Shown: in pieces, positions 1 to 8,367 of the stretch
Layout: each line of letters begins with the position of its first letter
How positions within the stretch are numbered: the stretch's first letter is position 1
Assembly: GCA_023431185.1 (NCBI GenBank)
Contig: JAEYXS010000087.1
Span: forward strand, 1 to 20,309
DNA length: 20,309 nucleotides
Origin: Verrucomicrobiota bacterium
GTDB taxonomy: Bacteria; Verrucomicrobiota; Verrucomicrobiia; Limisphaerales; JAEYXS01
Direction: 5' to 3'
The notes under the pieces: model-generated
The model's database searches: none
What the model was told of the DNA's origin: nothing
What the model saw: only the letters and a program-made list of their open reading frames with translations
Program-made: the position numbers and the translations under genes

Positions 1-3
1 GGC

Positions 4-2751
4 TTACACCATCCCCGACCGTTTCCGCAAAACCCACTCCAGCGTTAGCAACAGCACCAGCGGCACGAACCACCACCAGCTCTGCCACAAGATCGTCTCG
101 CTCTCCACCACGCGGCCTTGGCTCAGCGGTCGCAGCAACTCCGCCAGCCGCCCCACTTCTTCTTCGCGCAGATACGTGCCGCCGGAATGAAACGCCAGTT
201 GCTGCAACAGTTCCTCGTCGCAATGCAGTTGTGCCATCTCACCCGCACCCTGCGGTTTCACCGTGAAATTGCTTCGCACCTTGATCTCGCTGTCCGGCAG
301 TTCCGTCGTGCTCACACGCACCTCATACTCGCCTTCCTCCAGCGCCGCCGTGCGACCTCGCAACACGCCGCCCGTATTTCCATCCGCACTCAGCGCCACC
401 GTCGCCACCTTCTTGCCATCCTTGTAGAGCTGCGCTTCCGCCTTTGCGTCCAGCTTCAAGCGACCTTGGCTGTCCCGCACTCGCACCCGGATCTCCGCTG
501 TGTCGCCCGGCGCATATGTCATCGCGCCGGAATCCAGCGCGATATGTTTGTCCTGCACGGGGAAGGGGGCTTCCATCACCCACTTAGCCGCCTGATTCCA
601 AAACTTCTGGTGATGCACATCACCCACCTCATAGCGCCAGCGCCACGTCTCCTCGATGCCATTATAAAGCACGCGCCCCGCGCCCACGCGGCGGTACACG
701 ATTGAGGCCGCCTTGCGCGAGGCATCACTGATCTCCAAAATCGTTTCCGAACCTGGCAACGACTCGCTGCCCGCCGCCCAACGTGGTGCTTGCAATCCCG
801 CCCAGATCTCGCGATTCCGGTCCGGATCACCCGCCAGGCTGAAGGCTCCTTCCAAAGTGCCGGAGGCCACAAACGTCTGCTTCAATCCGTGGCCTTCCAG
901 CGCTGCCCCGCGCCATTCCACCGGTAGCAACGTCTTCAACGGCGTGCTCAGATAATCCCGCAACGGAGACCGCGGTCCATCTACGAACAGGATGCCGCCA
1001 CCGCGCTGCTCCACGAACTCCCGCATCCACTCCAGCTCATTCGGTGTGAACGTGTTCTGCGGCAGATCGCCGAAGATGATCAGTGAATAGCTGAACAGCG
1101 TTTCCTTGTCCGGCGGGAACTGTCCGGGCAGCTTGCCACGCACCCACTTGATTTGTTCGCCGCCCGCACCCGCGAGGAGGTTGTTCACATCCCACTTCTG
1201 ATCGCGCTCCATCAGGTTGCGCAGATAGCGGAACTCCCAGCGCGGCCGGCCATCCATGAAGAGCACCTTCGGCCGCTCTGTGATGGCGCTGAACCGCATC
1301 ACACTGTTGTTGTTTCCCGCATCGCGCTCGTCCTTCACGGTGCTCACGCTCACTTGCAGATTCAGCGGCAGGCTGCTGAACTTGATGTCCCGGTCCAGCT
1401 TCTGCATCTCCGTCCCCACAATGCCCTTGATGGGGAAATCGAACGCGATGGACCGCAAACCGCGCTGTTCCGTGATGAAATTCTTCTCCCACAAGACCGT
1501 GCCCTGATGCTCGATCTTCACCGTGAATTGCTGCCCCGGTGCCGCATCATCCTTGATCTCCAGCGAACCTTTCACGGAGGCATCCTGATACACCGTATCC
1601 GGCACCTTCACCTCCAGCACGGCAAGGTCCTGCGGACGATTTGACGAACCGATGCCGACCACATACATCGGCGTTTTCTTCGTGCCCATCAGCTTCGCGA
1701 GCTGCACCGGCGTCGGCCCATTATTGTGTTGTCCGTCGGACAGCACGACGATGGCCACCCGTTCATCATCCTTCACCGCCTCCAACCGCGTGCGGATGCT
1801 GCTGTTCAAATCCGTGCTGCCGAACTTCGGCGTGAAGTTCAGCGCCGTGGAGATCGCCTGTTCCGATTCCGGCCACCACAACATCTCGCTCTTGTTCGCG
1901 CCGAGATTATGCACCTCCAAGTGATGCTGCACTGAGAGCCGCGACACCAGGCTTTCGCTGCCATCGAGCAACAACGACTCCACGCGCTTGTAGCGGGGCA
2001 AGGTATCATACTTCGCCGTGGCCGCGCGTGAAGAGGCATCACCCGTCATCTTCTCCGCGTGCACGTTCAAGTTCTTCATGAACTCCAGCTCCCAACGTGT
2101 CGCCGGTTCTTGCAAGCGGAACAGGTCGTTGAGGAAGCGGTCCACATCATTGCCGATGTCCCGCTTCGTCAACTCCGTCGCCTGATTCAGCAACTCGTTC
2201 TTGAAGCGGTCGCGCATCCCGTTGTCCACCTTCCAGCTCTCTGGGCGCACCGTGGCGAGACACTTCGCCGCATCCTCCAGATCTTTCAGCACCAGCTTGG
2301 CCTGCTCCTTCAGACGGTCATTCGGCCACTCCGCTTGCGTGCTGGTGATGTGCCGCTTCGCACGCGCGAGCGCTTCCGCGCCATCCACCAATACCGTGTC
2401 CAGCTTGCCCGGCGGCAACCAGCCCGCCTGTTGCGCGTAGAGCAGCTTGCGCGAGGCCGGCATCTGCTGGTCCGTCACGCTCATGCTCTGGGAGACATCC
2501 ACAAAGAACATCACCCGTGCCAGCTCACCGATGACCTGTCGATGATGCAACACTGGTCCCGCGAGCATGAGCAATAGCCAGAGGATCGCCAGCGAACGCA
2601 ACGTCGGCAGCAGCCAGCGTAAGATACCCTTGCGTGTGCGCGACTCCCGCCAATACAGCCACCACGCGAAGCCCGCCAAACCGAGCGATACCACCAGCGT
2701 CGCGACGAGCGACCAGTCCCCGTTGAGGCGTAAGATGGTGGATTCGTTCAT
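4..2751 (-). CDS. Membrane VWA-domain protein with GATase-like segment (last gene of BAT operon in window)
   Basis: 915 residues and apparently complete; the stop is the reverse complement of TTA at 4-6. Two hydrophobic segments lie near the N-terminus (about 14-33 and 45-66). A VWA MIDAS motif DVSQS follows (D85, S87, S89), then a long charged, probably helical insert (about 95-260) before the rest of the VWA fold (AIVVLSDGQHNN, then YVVGIGSS). Downstream, VLFMDGRPRWEFRYL and later strands resemble the class I glutamine-amidotransferase-like fold seen in this family, with no obvious catalytic triad. A C-terminal membrane helix (WWWFVPLVLLLTLEWVL) ends in a basic tail. The start at 2751 is chosen over an ATG at 2772 because AGGAGG lies 5 bases upstream and it makes an ATGA overlap with the preceding gene. 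Expected role: membrane-anchored partner of the MoxR ATPase, with most of the protein in the periplasm. The substrate is unknown. Confidence 0.88.
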   Translation of the reverse strand: MNESTILRLNGDWSLVATLVVSLGLAGFAWWLYWRESRTRKGILRWLLPTLRSLAILWLLLMLAGPVLHHRQVIGELARVMFFVDVSQSMSVTDQQMPASRKLLYAQQAGWLPPGKLDTVLVDGAEALARAKRHITSTQAEWPNDRLKEQAKLVLKDLEDAAKCLATVRPESWKVDNGMRDRFKNELLNQATELTKRDIGNDVDRFLNDLFRLQEPATRWELEFMKNLNVHAEKMTGDASSRAATAKYDTLPRYKRVESLLLDGSESLVSRLSVQHHLEVHNLGANKSEMLWWPESEQAISTALNFTPKFGSTDLNSSIRTRLEAVKDDERVAIVVLSDGQHNNGPTPVQLAKLMGTKKTPMYVVGIGSSNRPQDLAVLEVKVPDTVYQDASVKGSLEIKDDAAPGQQFTVKIEHQGTVLWEKNFITEQRGLRSIAFDFPIKGIVGTEMQKLDRDIKFSSLPLNLQVSVSTVKDERDAGNNNSVMRFSAITERPKVLFMDGRPRWEFRYLRNLMERDQKWDVNNLLAGAGGEQIKWVRGKLPGQFPPDKETLFSYSLIIFGDLPQNTFTPNELEWMREFVEQRGGGILFVDGPRSPLRDYLSTPLKTLLPVEWRGAALEGHGLKQTFVASGTLEGAFSLAGDPDRNREIWAGLQAPRWAAGSESLPGSETILEISDASRKAASIVYRRVGAGRVLYNGIEETWRWRYEVGDVHHQKFWNQAAKWVMEAPFPVQDKHIALDSGAMTYAPGDTAEIRVRVRDSQGRLKLDAKAEAQLYKDGKKVATVALSADGNTGGVLRGRTAALEEGEYEVRVSTTELPDSEIKVRSNFTVKPQGAGEMAQLHCDEELLQQLAFHSGGTYLREEEVGRLAELLRPLSQGRVVESETILWQSWWWFVPLVLLLTLEWVLRKRSGMV

Positions 2752-4901
2752 CGGCGCCTCCTGGTGATCCATTGTTGCAGGAGCAATTCACTGAAAAGCA
2801 TCGCCAGCACCAGCCACATCAGCGGCCGCCACAGCTCGCTGCCGAAACGGCGGCTGCGGTCCAGTTCCTGAAACTCTTTGAACGATGTGATGACCTTCGC
2901 CTCAAACGGCTTCGCCACGTTTTCCCGTTCTGCCGCCGTGAGCTGCACCAGGTCCGATTCCTCCCGCGATGTGCTGGCCACGAAGTGCGTCATCTTGCCA
3001 TCCGGCGCGGTGAGCAGGTATTGGCCGGGCCGCTGGGTCTCGCGGAACTCCGCCAGCCCGCGTGTGCCTTTGTCGATCACCGGCACGTCATGCTTCTGGC
3101 CCGCCGGGTCCACCATCAACGCCTTCTTGCCGATGGCCGTTTTGTCGAGGAACACCGCCGCTGGCTTGCCCACCTCAAAATTGCGCGGCGGAAAAATGGT
3201 CGAAGCCAGATAAACGACGAGCCGCTGCGTGAGGGGCAGATAAAACGACCGCACCGGCAGATTGCTCCAGTCCGCATCACAAGGGATGGCGCTCATGATG
3301 ATCCGCCCTTCGCCCAGTTTCTTTTCCACGAGGAACGGCTCACCTGTCTCGAAGCGCGCCAGCACGTTGATGGTCTGTTCCTCCTTGCGCTCCGCCAGCT
3401 TGAACCACGAAGAGATCTCGCCATCCGCCAGATTGCCGTTACGCGGGTCATTGAACATCTCCATCGCCGGATGCGAATAGTTCTGCGAGATGATCTTCGT
3501 CGGTTTCTTGCTCGTGCTTTCCGTGTTCAAAGAGGCTAGGGGCAGGGGGAGCAATCCGTTGTCATTCGCCAGTACGCGGTTGTACCAAGTCGTGTCGATG
3601 CGGTCGCCCGGGAAGATGAGCAGGCCCCCGCCGTTGTTCACAAAATCGCGCAAGGCTCGCACCCAGCGATCGCTGAGCTGACGCACATTTGCCAGCACCA
3701 CGGTGCGATACTTGGGCAAATCCTCGATCTTCAAGCCGTTCTCGTTGTCGATCACCTTGGTTGTGATGAGGTCCGTCAGGTCTGATTTAGATTTGCCGAA
3801 CGGTTGCAGGGCGATCTCGAGGAAGTCTGTCTCACCCTTGAGCGGCTCCACGCTGGGCGCGCCGTTGAAGAGCAGCACGGGGACGGTATCCCAGACCGGG
3901 ATCGCCGCTTGAAAACTGTTGTCCGCCTTCAACGTATCCGCATCCGCCACCACTTCGATGACATGGGAACCCGCCGTTTCAAACGCATGGGTGAACAGCA
4001 CCTGCTGGCGTTCACCGGGCCCGAGGTTGATTTGTGAAGCACCTTTCTCCGTGCCATCCACACGGAAGTAAACGCGCAGGTCGGAATACTGCCGATCCCC
4101 GAAGTTCCGCAGATTCGCGCGCACCTGGATGGGCTGGCGGATGCCGACGATGAGCCGTGAGAAATCGAGCGATTCCACGCTCACATTGTCGCGGCCTTCC
4201 ACTCCCTGATGCACGAAGGTCACTTGCGGCGGCAGCGGCATGCCCTTTAGCAACTCTGCCGCGCGTGAACGCGTGGGGGCTTCTTCCTCCGACCAGCTCA
4301 CCTTTTGAAAATCACCCACCACCACGATCTGCCGGTAGGTGTTCTGCATCTTGCCCAGCATGGCCGCCGCTTTCTCGAAAGACCCGGCGACATTCGCGCG
4401 TCCATAGCCCGCGTCCAGTTCGTTCACGGCTTTGCCGAGACGCGACAGGTCGAAGTTCGGGATGGATTCCAGCTCCGGATTGTCACCCGCCATCAAGATG
4501 ACTTCCACATCGGAACCACGGCCCAGGCTCGTGATGATCTCGCTCGCCGTGGTGCGTGCCTGCACGAAATTGCCCGTGTCTTTGCCGCCGGATTCCATCG
4601 AGTAACTGTTGTCCAGCAGCAGAACCATGGAGGTTTTCGAAGCCCCGGCCAGCGCCGTGAGCTGGCTCAGGACCGGGCGCGCCATGCAGAAGGCGAGCAC
4701 CGCCGGGATGAGGCAGCGCAGGATGAGCAGCAGCAGTTGTTCGATGCGGATACGCCGGGAATTCTTGATGAGCGTCGCATCCATAAGATGCGTCGCACCC
4801 CACTTCACCACGCGGAAACGGCTGCGGTGCAGCAGGTGGATGATGAGCGGGATGGAAGCCGCCGCTACACCACCAAGCAATACGAAGTTCAGGAAGGTCA
4901 T
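2748..4901 (-). CDS. BatA/VWA membrane protein (aerotolerance-regulator N-terminal family)
   Basis: 717 residues. The N-terminus (MTFLNFVLLGGVAAASIPLIIHLLHRSR) is the typical BatA start: a membrane helix followed by the IIHLLHR motif. A second helix lies near 56-76. The VWA MIDAS motif DNSYS is at 97-101 (D97, S99, S101), matching D-x-S-x-S. Beta-rich CARDB-like and amidotransferase-like segments follow (for example TVPVLLFNGAP and a GGGLLIFPGD stretch). A C-terminal helix (LMWLVLAMLFSELLLQQW) ends in RRRR. The gene overlaps both neighbours by 4 bases (ATGA at 4898-4901 and 2748-2751), implying translational coupling. Its architecture matches the downstream VWA protein, so the two may form a complex. 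Role inferred from MoxR-BAT systems; no substrate is visible. Confidence 0.9.
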   Translation of the reverse strand: MTFLNFVLLGGVAAASIPLIIHLLHRSRFRVVKWGATHLMDATLIKNSRRIRIEQLLLLILRCLIPAVLAFCMARPVLSQLTALAGASKTSMVLLLDNSYSMESGGKDTGNFVQARTTASEIITSLGRGSDVEVILMAGDNPELESIPNFDLSRLGKAVNELDAGYGRANVAGSFEKAAAMLGKMQNTYRQIVVVGDFQKVSWSEEEAPTRSRAAELLKGMPLPPQVTFVHQGVEGRDNVSVESLDFSRLIVGIRQPIQVRANLRNFGDRQYSDLRVYFRVDGTEKGASQINLGPGERQQVLFTHAFETAGSHVIEVVADADTLKADNSFQAAIPVWDTVPVLLFNGAPSVEPLKGETDFLEIALQPFGKSKSDLTDLITTKVIDNENGLKIEDLPKYRTVVLANVRQLSDRWVRALRDFVNNGGGLLIFPGDRIDTTWYNRVLANDNGLLPLPLASLNTESTSKKPTKIISQNYSHPAMEMFNDPRNGNLADGEISSWFKLAERKEEQTINVLARFETGEPFLVEKKLGEGRIIMSAIPCDADWSNLPVRSFYLPLTQRLVVYLASTIFPPRNFEVGKPAAVFLDKTAIGKKALMVDPAGQKHDVPVIDKGTRGLAEFRETQRPGQYLLTAPDGKMTHFVASTSREESDLVQLTAAERENVAKPFEAKVITSFKEFQELDRSRRFGSELWRPLMWLVLAMLFSELLLQQWITRRRR
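2757..2762 (-). promoter_or_regulatory. Strong Shine-Dalgarno site (AGGAGG) deciding a start
   Basis: On the minus strand AGGAGG is followed by a 5-base spacer and ATG at 2751. It lies inside the end of the upstream coding region and supports translation from 2751 rather than from the in-frame ATG at 2772. Confidence 0.7.
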
Positions 4902-5797
4902 CCGCGTCCCAATCGGCGTGTCAGGTATTGCGCCAGTGCTTCGGCGTAGGGCTGGTCCGTGATGAGGCGGACGTGATCGATGCGGTGCCGACGGCAGCCA
5001 TCCACCAGTTCCTTCTGGAACTTCTCCAAGTTCTCCAGATACGCCTCGCGGAATTGCGCCGGTTCGACCATCCGGTGCCAGTCCGCCTGTTCCAGCGATT
5101 CAAAACGCGTCCATGACTCGAACGGAAACTCCAGCTCATCCCGGTCCATGATCTGGAACAGGATGATCTCATGCTTGGCCGCGCGGAAATGCGCCAGCGC
5201 AGTGATGAGGTCTTTCACTGTGGCGAAGCAATCCGAGATGATGATGAGCAGGCCGCGCCGGTGGATGCGTGGCACCAAACTGCGGAAGACATCGCTCAGT
5301 TCCGTTTCACCCGCTGGTTGGCGCTGCTCCAGCTCGTCCAGCAAGACGCGCAGATGCCCCACGCCCGAGCGTTGCGGGATGAAACGGCGGATCTCGGTAT
5401 CGAAGGTCACCAGTCCCACACTGTCCCGCTGTTGCATCATCAGGTAGGAGAGGCAGGCCGCGAGGCGGGAGGCGTAGTGATGCTTCGTCACGCCGTTCTC
5501 GCTGCCATAATTCATCGAGCCGCTGGCGTCCAGCAGGATGGTCGCCCGGAGATTCGTCTCTTCCTCGTATTCGCGGATGTAGTAACGGTCCGTTTTGCCG
5601 AAGAGTTTCCAGTCCAAGCGCCGGATCTCATCACCCTGCACATACTGGCGATGCTGCGCGAACTCCACGCTGAAGCCTTTATGCGGCGACTTGTGCAAGC
5701 CCGAGAAGAAACCCTCCACCACCAGACGCGCCACCACTTGCAGATTGGAGATCTTCTGCAGATCAGTGGGCGAAAGTAGATTGGCGACGTGAGCCAC
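4898..5797 (-). CDS. DUF58 domain protein with VWA fold
   Basis: 299 residues with no signal peptide or clear membrane helix, so probably cytoplasmic. The DUF58 signature runs from YVQGDEIRRLDWKLFGKTDRY through the following acidic stretch (about 52-81). A VWA-type motif DASGS (D90, S92, S94) follows, then typical core strands (GLVTFDTEIRRF; RGLLIIISDCF). The start is GTG at 5797, read as MAHVANLLSP, which fits the usual N-terminus of this family; no convincing Shine-Dalgarno is seen. It ends in an ATGA overlap with the BatA gene. DUF58 proteins follow MoxR ATPases in many genomes and are thought to link the ATPase with membrane VWA proteins. About 91 bases separate it from moxR, the only real gap in the operon, and that gap carries a repeat. 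Confidence 0.9.
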   Translation of the reverse strand: MAHVANLLSPTDLQKISNLQVVARLVVEGFFSGLHKSPHKGFSVEFAQHRQYVQGDEIRRLDWKLFGKTDRYYIREYEEETNLRATILLDASGSMNYGSENGVTKHHYASRLAACLSYLMMQQRDSVGLVTFDTEIRRFIPQRSGVGHLRVLLDELEQRQPAGETELSDVFRSLVPRIHRRGLLIIISDCFATVKDLITALAHFRAAKHEIILFQIMDRDELEFPFESWTRFESLEQADWHRMVEPAQFREAYLENLEKFQKELVDGCRRHRIDHVRLITDQPYAEALAQYLTRRLGRG

Positions 5798-5828
5798 GTG
5801 GAAAGGGTTAAGAGGTGAGAAGTGCGAG

Positions 5829-5883
5829 GTATGAAGTGAGCTGATTACGATTCAGTTCATACTTCATAATTCATCCTTCATAC
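5829..5883. repeat. Tandem heptamer repeat (TTCATNN x4) with an inverted outlying copy
   Basis: Four back-to-back 7-mers lie at 5856-5883: TTCATAC, TTCATAA, TTCATCC, TTCATAC. On the operon's mRNA strand these read NNATGAA. An inverted copy, GTATGAA, lies at 5829-5835, so the RNA could fold against the array. The array ends 6 bases from the moxR stop codon, in the only non-overlapping junction of the operon. Confidence 0.7.
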
Positions 5884-5888
5884 TTTTG

Positions 5889-7145
5889 TCACAGCACCGT
5901 CTTCGCCTCACCCTTCGGTATGGCTTCGAGGATCTTCCCGATGATTGTGTCCACCGCGATGCCTTCGGCCTCGGCGTTGAATGTCGGGACGATGCGATGG
6001 CGCAGCACCGGGTAGGCGAGCGCCTGGATGTCGTCGATGGTTACGTGGAAGCGGCCTTGCAACACCGCGCGCACTTTGCCGCCGAGGATGAGCTGCTGGC
6101 ACGCCCGCGGTCCTGGTCCCCAAGCGACCAGTTCCTTGATGAAGGGCAGGGCATCACCCTCATCTGGACGACTGCGGCGGACGAGGTCCAGCACGAAGTC
6201 CGTCACGTGATCCGGCACCGGCACCTTGCGCACGATCTTCTGGCATTCGATGACATCTTCGCCGGTGAGCACCGGCACGATGTCCGCCGAGAAAGCGCTC
6301 GTTGTGCGGCGGATGATCTCACGCTCCTGCTCACGGCTCGGATAACCCACCTTCACGTGGAACATGAAGCGGTCACGTTGCGCCTCGGGCAGGGGATACG
6401 TGCCTTCCTGTTCCACCGGGTTCTGCGTGGCGAGCACGAAGAACGGCTCCTCCAGCTTGAAGGTCTGTCCACCCACGGTGACGGAGTGCTCCTGCATCGC
6501 CTCCAGCAAGGCCGCCTGCGTCTTGGGTGGCGAGCGGTTGATTTCATCCGCCAGAATCATCTGCGCGAAGATCGGTCCTTTGAGGAACGTCAGCCGGCGA
6601 TGACCCGTGACCGGATCTTCCTGGATGACGTCCGTGCCGGTGATATCTGCGGGCATCAAGTCCGGTGTGAACTGCACACGGTGGAAGGAAAAATTCATCG
6701 CCTCGGACACGCTCTTGACCATGTAGGTCTTCGCCAGACCGGGCACACCTTCCAGCAAGCAATGGCTGCGCGCGAAGATGGCGATGAGCAATTGCTCGAT
6801 CACATCATCCTGGCCGACGATCTTCTTCGCCACTTCCGCGCGGATGGCGCGCACGGCATCCGAGAGCTTCATCGCCAGCTTCGCGTCCTGATGCGAGATT
6901 TCGGCGGGTGCGCTGCCGGGCTTGTTGATGGGATGCACGCGGATGGGTTTGTTGGAAGTTGGCGCGGAAGGCGTCTTGATAAGGAAAATCGTGTCCGCCT
7001 GTTCCACCGTTTTGGCTTCGGGCGAATCGGCTTTCGGGATGGTGATGGGCTTCTCGCAGGAGGGACAGCTCAGGGCCGCCCCGGCGAGGGATGATTCCAC
7101 CGCCAGTTCCTGCTGGCAGACCGGGCATTTGAACACGATATCCAT
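5889..7145 (-). CDS. MoxR-family AAA+ ATPase with N-terminal zinc ribbon
   Basis: 418 residues, against roughly 320-330 for an ordinary MoxR. The extra N-terminus holds two CPxC knuckles (C7/C10 and C27/C30), a likely zinc ribbon, and then a flexible linker to about residue 88. The AAA_3 core follows: Walker A GVPGLAKT at 133-140, Walker B MILADEIN at 196-203, and a sensor-type stretch ATQNPVEQEGTYPLPEAQRD near 239-258, then the lid domain. MoxR ATPases are thought to act as chaperones that remodel partner proteins, here presumably the co-encoded DUF58 and VWA proteins. ATG at 7145 is chosen because GGAAG lies 8 bases upstream and because the ribbon begins there. An in-frame TTG at 7211 would add 22 residues unlike the family. 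It is the first gene of the operon. Confidence 0.92.
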   Translation of the reverse strand: MDIVFKCPVCQQELAVESSLAGAALSCPSCEKPITIPKADSPEAKTVEQADTIFLIKTPSAPTSNKPIRVHPINKPGSAPAEISHQDAKLAMKLSDAVRAIRAEVAKKIVGQDDVIEQLLIAIFARSHCLLEGVPGLAKTYMVKSVSEAMNFSFHRVQFTPDLMPADITGTDVIQEDPVTGHRRLTFLKGPIFAQMILADEINRSPPKTQAALLEAMQEHSVTVGGQTFKLEEPFFVLATQNPVEQEGTYPLPEAQRDRFMFHVKVGYPSREQEREIIRRTTSAFSADIVPVLTGEDVIECQKIVRKVPVPDHVTDFVLDLVRRSRPDEGDALPFIKELVAWGPGPRACQQLILGGKVRAVLQGRFHVTIDDIQALAYPVLRHRIVPTFNAEAEGIAVDTIIGKILEAIPKGEAKTVL

Positions 7146-7236
7146 GCAAACAGCTTCCAAAGAGCCCGGCGCTTTGGGTGTCTCGAGGCACACACATTGC
7201 ACCTGCGCCAAAACCGCTGCCGGGCTGATGCGCGGT

Positions 7237-7266
7237 AATATCCCGAAGGGCTTGGCAAAGTGTCAA
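7237..7266 (-). promoter_or_regulatory. Candidate sigma70-type promoter of the MoxR/BAT operon
   Basis: On the minus strand a perfect TTGACA -35 (7261-7266) is followed by an 18-base spacer and GATATT (7237-7242; 4/6 match to TATAAT). It would give a leader of roughly 85 bases before the moxR ATG. The -35 lies inside an inverted repeat. Read by eye only. Confidence 0.4.
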
Positions 7267-7276
7267 GCCGGGCTTG
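7248..7276. promoter_or_regulatory. Inverted and direct repeats in the divergent intergenic region
   Basis: GGCTTGGCA-AAG-TGTCAAGCC at 7249-7269 is a 9-bp inverted repeat with one G-T wobble. GGGCTTG recurs directly at 7248-7254 and 7270-7276, 22 bases apart, about two helical turns. The array overlaps the candidate -35 of the MoxR operon and lies 57 bases before the exported-protein ATG. It could be a regulator site or a transcribed hairpin. Confidence 0.4.
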
Positions 7277-7332
7277 TGAATGGATTTTGCATTGGACTGA
7301 ATAGCCGGGGCGTGCTTATCGTCTCCCCACTG

Positions 7333-8337
7333 ATGAAGCCTTGGAGGAGTTTCTGGTGTGGAGCACTTATTTTCATAAGCGCAGGGACAACCGTTTTTGC
7401 TGCCGAAAACGAAGCCGTCATCCTTGACGATCAATTCACTGACGGGACGAAGGAGCGTTCAGGTCTCTTGGATCTGAACTGGCGCAACGTACAGAACATC
7501 AAGTTTGAATTGATCACCGATGCCAAGCCGGGTGAGCTGACGCCGCCTAAATACTTGCGGGTTCGTTCCTTGGGCAATTATCCCACATTTGTGGGGGTAT
7601 TTGATCTGAATCCCGGGGCCCGGGATGGGGGAGGTTCCGGGCTGACGCTGGGCGACAAAGTGGGGGATCTGCTGGAACTGCTGGTCGAATTCCGCTTTCT
7701 GGAGCCGTCCACCAAGGACACGGAGATGCGCATCGGTCTGTTCAATAACGGCGGCACTCCCTCCCAAGAGCACAGCATGGGGCCGTATCAGGATGACCCC
7801 GGCTACTACGTGGCTATCCCGCAGATGGGCGGGAAAGGGGAGGCCTTAAAGGATTTGGGTACCATGGGGTCGGTCGCAGGCGGTTCGGACAAGGTTTTCC
7901 TGCGGGCGGCGCAAGGGGCCATGCTGCCCCCTCTGAAGGATGACTGGCACACTATCTCCATGGTGCTGACCCGGCATGAGCAAGGCGTCTTGGTGGTGGG
8001 CAAGCTGGATGGTGTGGCCTTCGCCACAGGTATTGATTCCCCCACGCCGCAGGACAAACAAGACCCGGCGGGCCTCTACAATGTGTTTCATGAGGTCGGG
8101 TTCACCACGGGCCCGCCTAATACCAACGGCGTCACCATCCGGCGCGTGCTCTTGCGTGGCAATCCCAAGGAACCTGCGGAAGTGGTGACAAAGCTGTCCG
8201 AGCCTTCCGCCGCGCCGCCGACTGCGGGCAGGTCAACCCCTGCAAGTGTACCCGGTTGGGTGGGCATTGTCTTGGGCGTTTGCGGTTTGATCACAGGCAT
8301 TTCGTTGACGTTGCTTTTCACAAGGAAGAAGGGCTGA
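7333..8337 (+). CDS. Exported, C-terminally membrane-anchored protein of unknown function
   Basis: 334 residues from ATG at 7333. A signal peptide covers about 1-24 (MKPWRSFWCG, hydrophobic core, cleavage after VFA). The middle is rich in Gly, Asp and beta-type sequence. Phrases such as LLVEFRFLEPSTKDTEMRIGLFNNGG and WHTISMVLTRHEQGVLVVGKLDG look like the concanavalin-like/LamG jelly-roll fold; that is inference from pattern only. Near the C-terminus a Pro/Ser/Ala-rich linker precedes a helix (about 306-327) and a basic RKKG tail, a plausible anchor leaving the main domain outside the cytoplasm. No PEP-CTERM or LPXTG motif is visible. The reading frame stays open upstream into moxR, but that extension lacks a start with a signal peptide. 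A pseudopilin gene begins 30 bases downstream, so the two are probably co-transcribed. Confidence 0.75.
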   Translation: MKPWRSFWCGALIFISAGTTVFAAENEAVILDDQFTDGTKERSGLLDLNWRNVQNIKFELITDAKPGELTPPKYLRVRSLGNYPTFVGVFDLNPGARDGGGSGLTLGDKVGDLLELLVEFRFLEPSTKDTEMRIGLFNNGGTPSQEHSMGPYQDDPGYYVAIPQMGGKGEALKDLGTMGSVAGGSDKVFLRAAQGAMLPPLKDDWHTISMVLTRHEQGVLVVGKLDGVAFATGIDSPTPQDKQDPAGLYNVFHEVGFTTGPPNTNGVTIRRVLLRGNPKEPAEVVTKLSEPSAAPPTAGRSTPASVPGWVGIVLGVCGLITGISLTLLFTRKKG

Positions 8338-8353
8338 AAAATCGCTTGCTGAT

Positions 8354-8359
8354 AAGGAG
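8354..8359 (+). promoter_or_regulatory. Shine-Dalgarno site (AAGGAG) of the pseudopilin gene
   Basis: AAGGAG lies 8 bases before ATG at 8368 and supports that start. A second in-frame ATG at 8398 also has a purine-rich GAGGAG upstream, but at a longer spacing of about 11. Confidence 0.5.
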
Positions 8360-8367
8360 ATGCGGGT

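Noticed and set aside
5886..7094. Long open frame (about 400 codons) on the plus strand opposite moxR
   Set aside because: It lies fully antisense to a strongly recognisable AAA+ gene, its translation is His/Arg-rich with no domain, and such frames are expected opposite GC-rich coding DNA. The same applies to 14176-15423 (+), 12559-13371 (-) and 18245-19087 (+).
7146..7211. N-terminal extension of MoxR from a TTG codon at 7211
   Set aside because: The ATG at 7145 has a GGAAG site at suitable spacing and begins right at the zinc ribbon; the extra 22 residues resemble nothing in the family.
6922..7332. Upstream extension of the exported protein overlapping moxR
   Set aside because: The frame is open by chance. 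The signal peptide begins at the ATG at 7333, and the extension would bury it inside a protein overlapping moxR.
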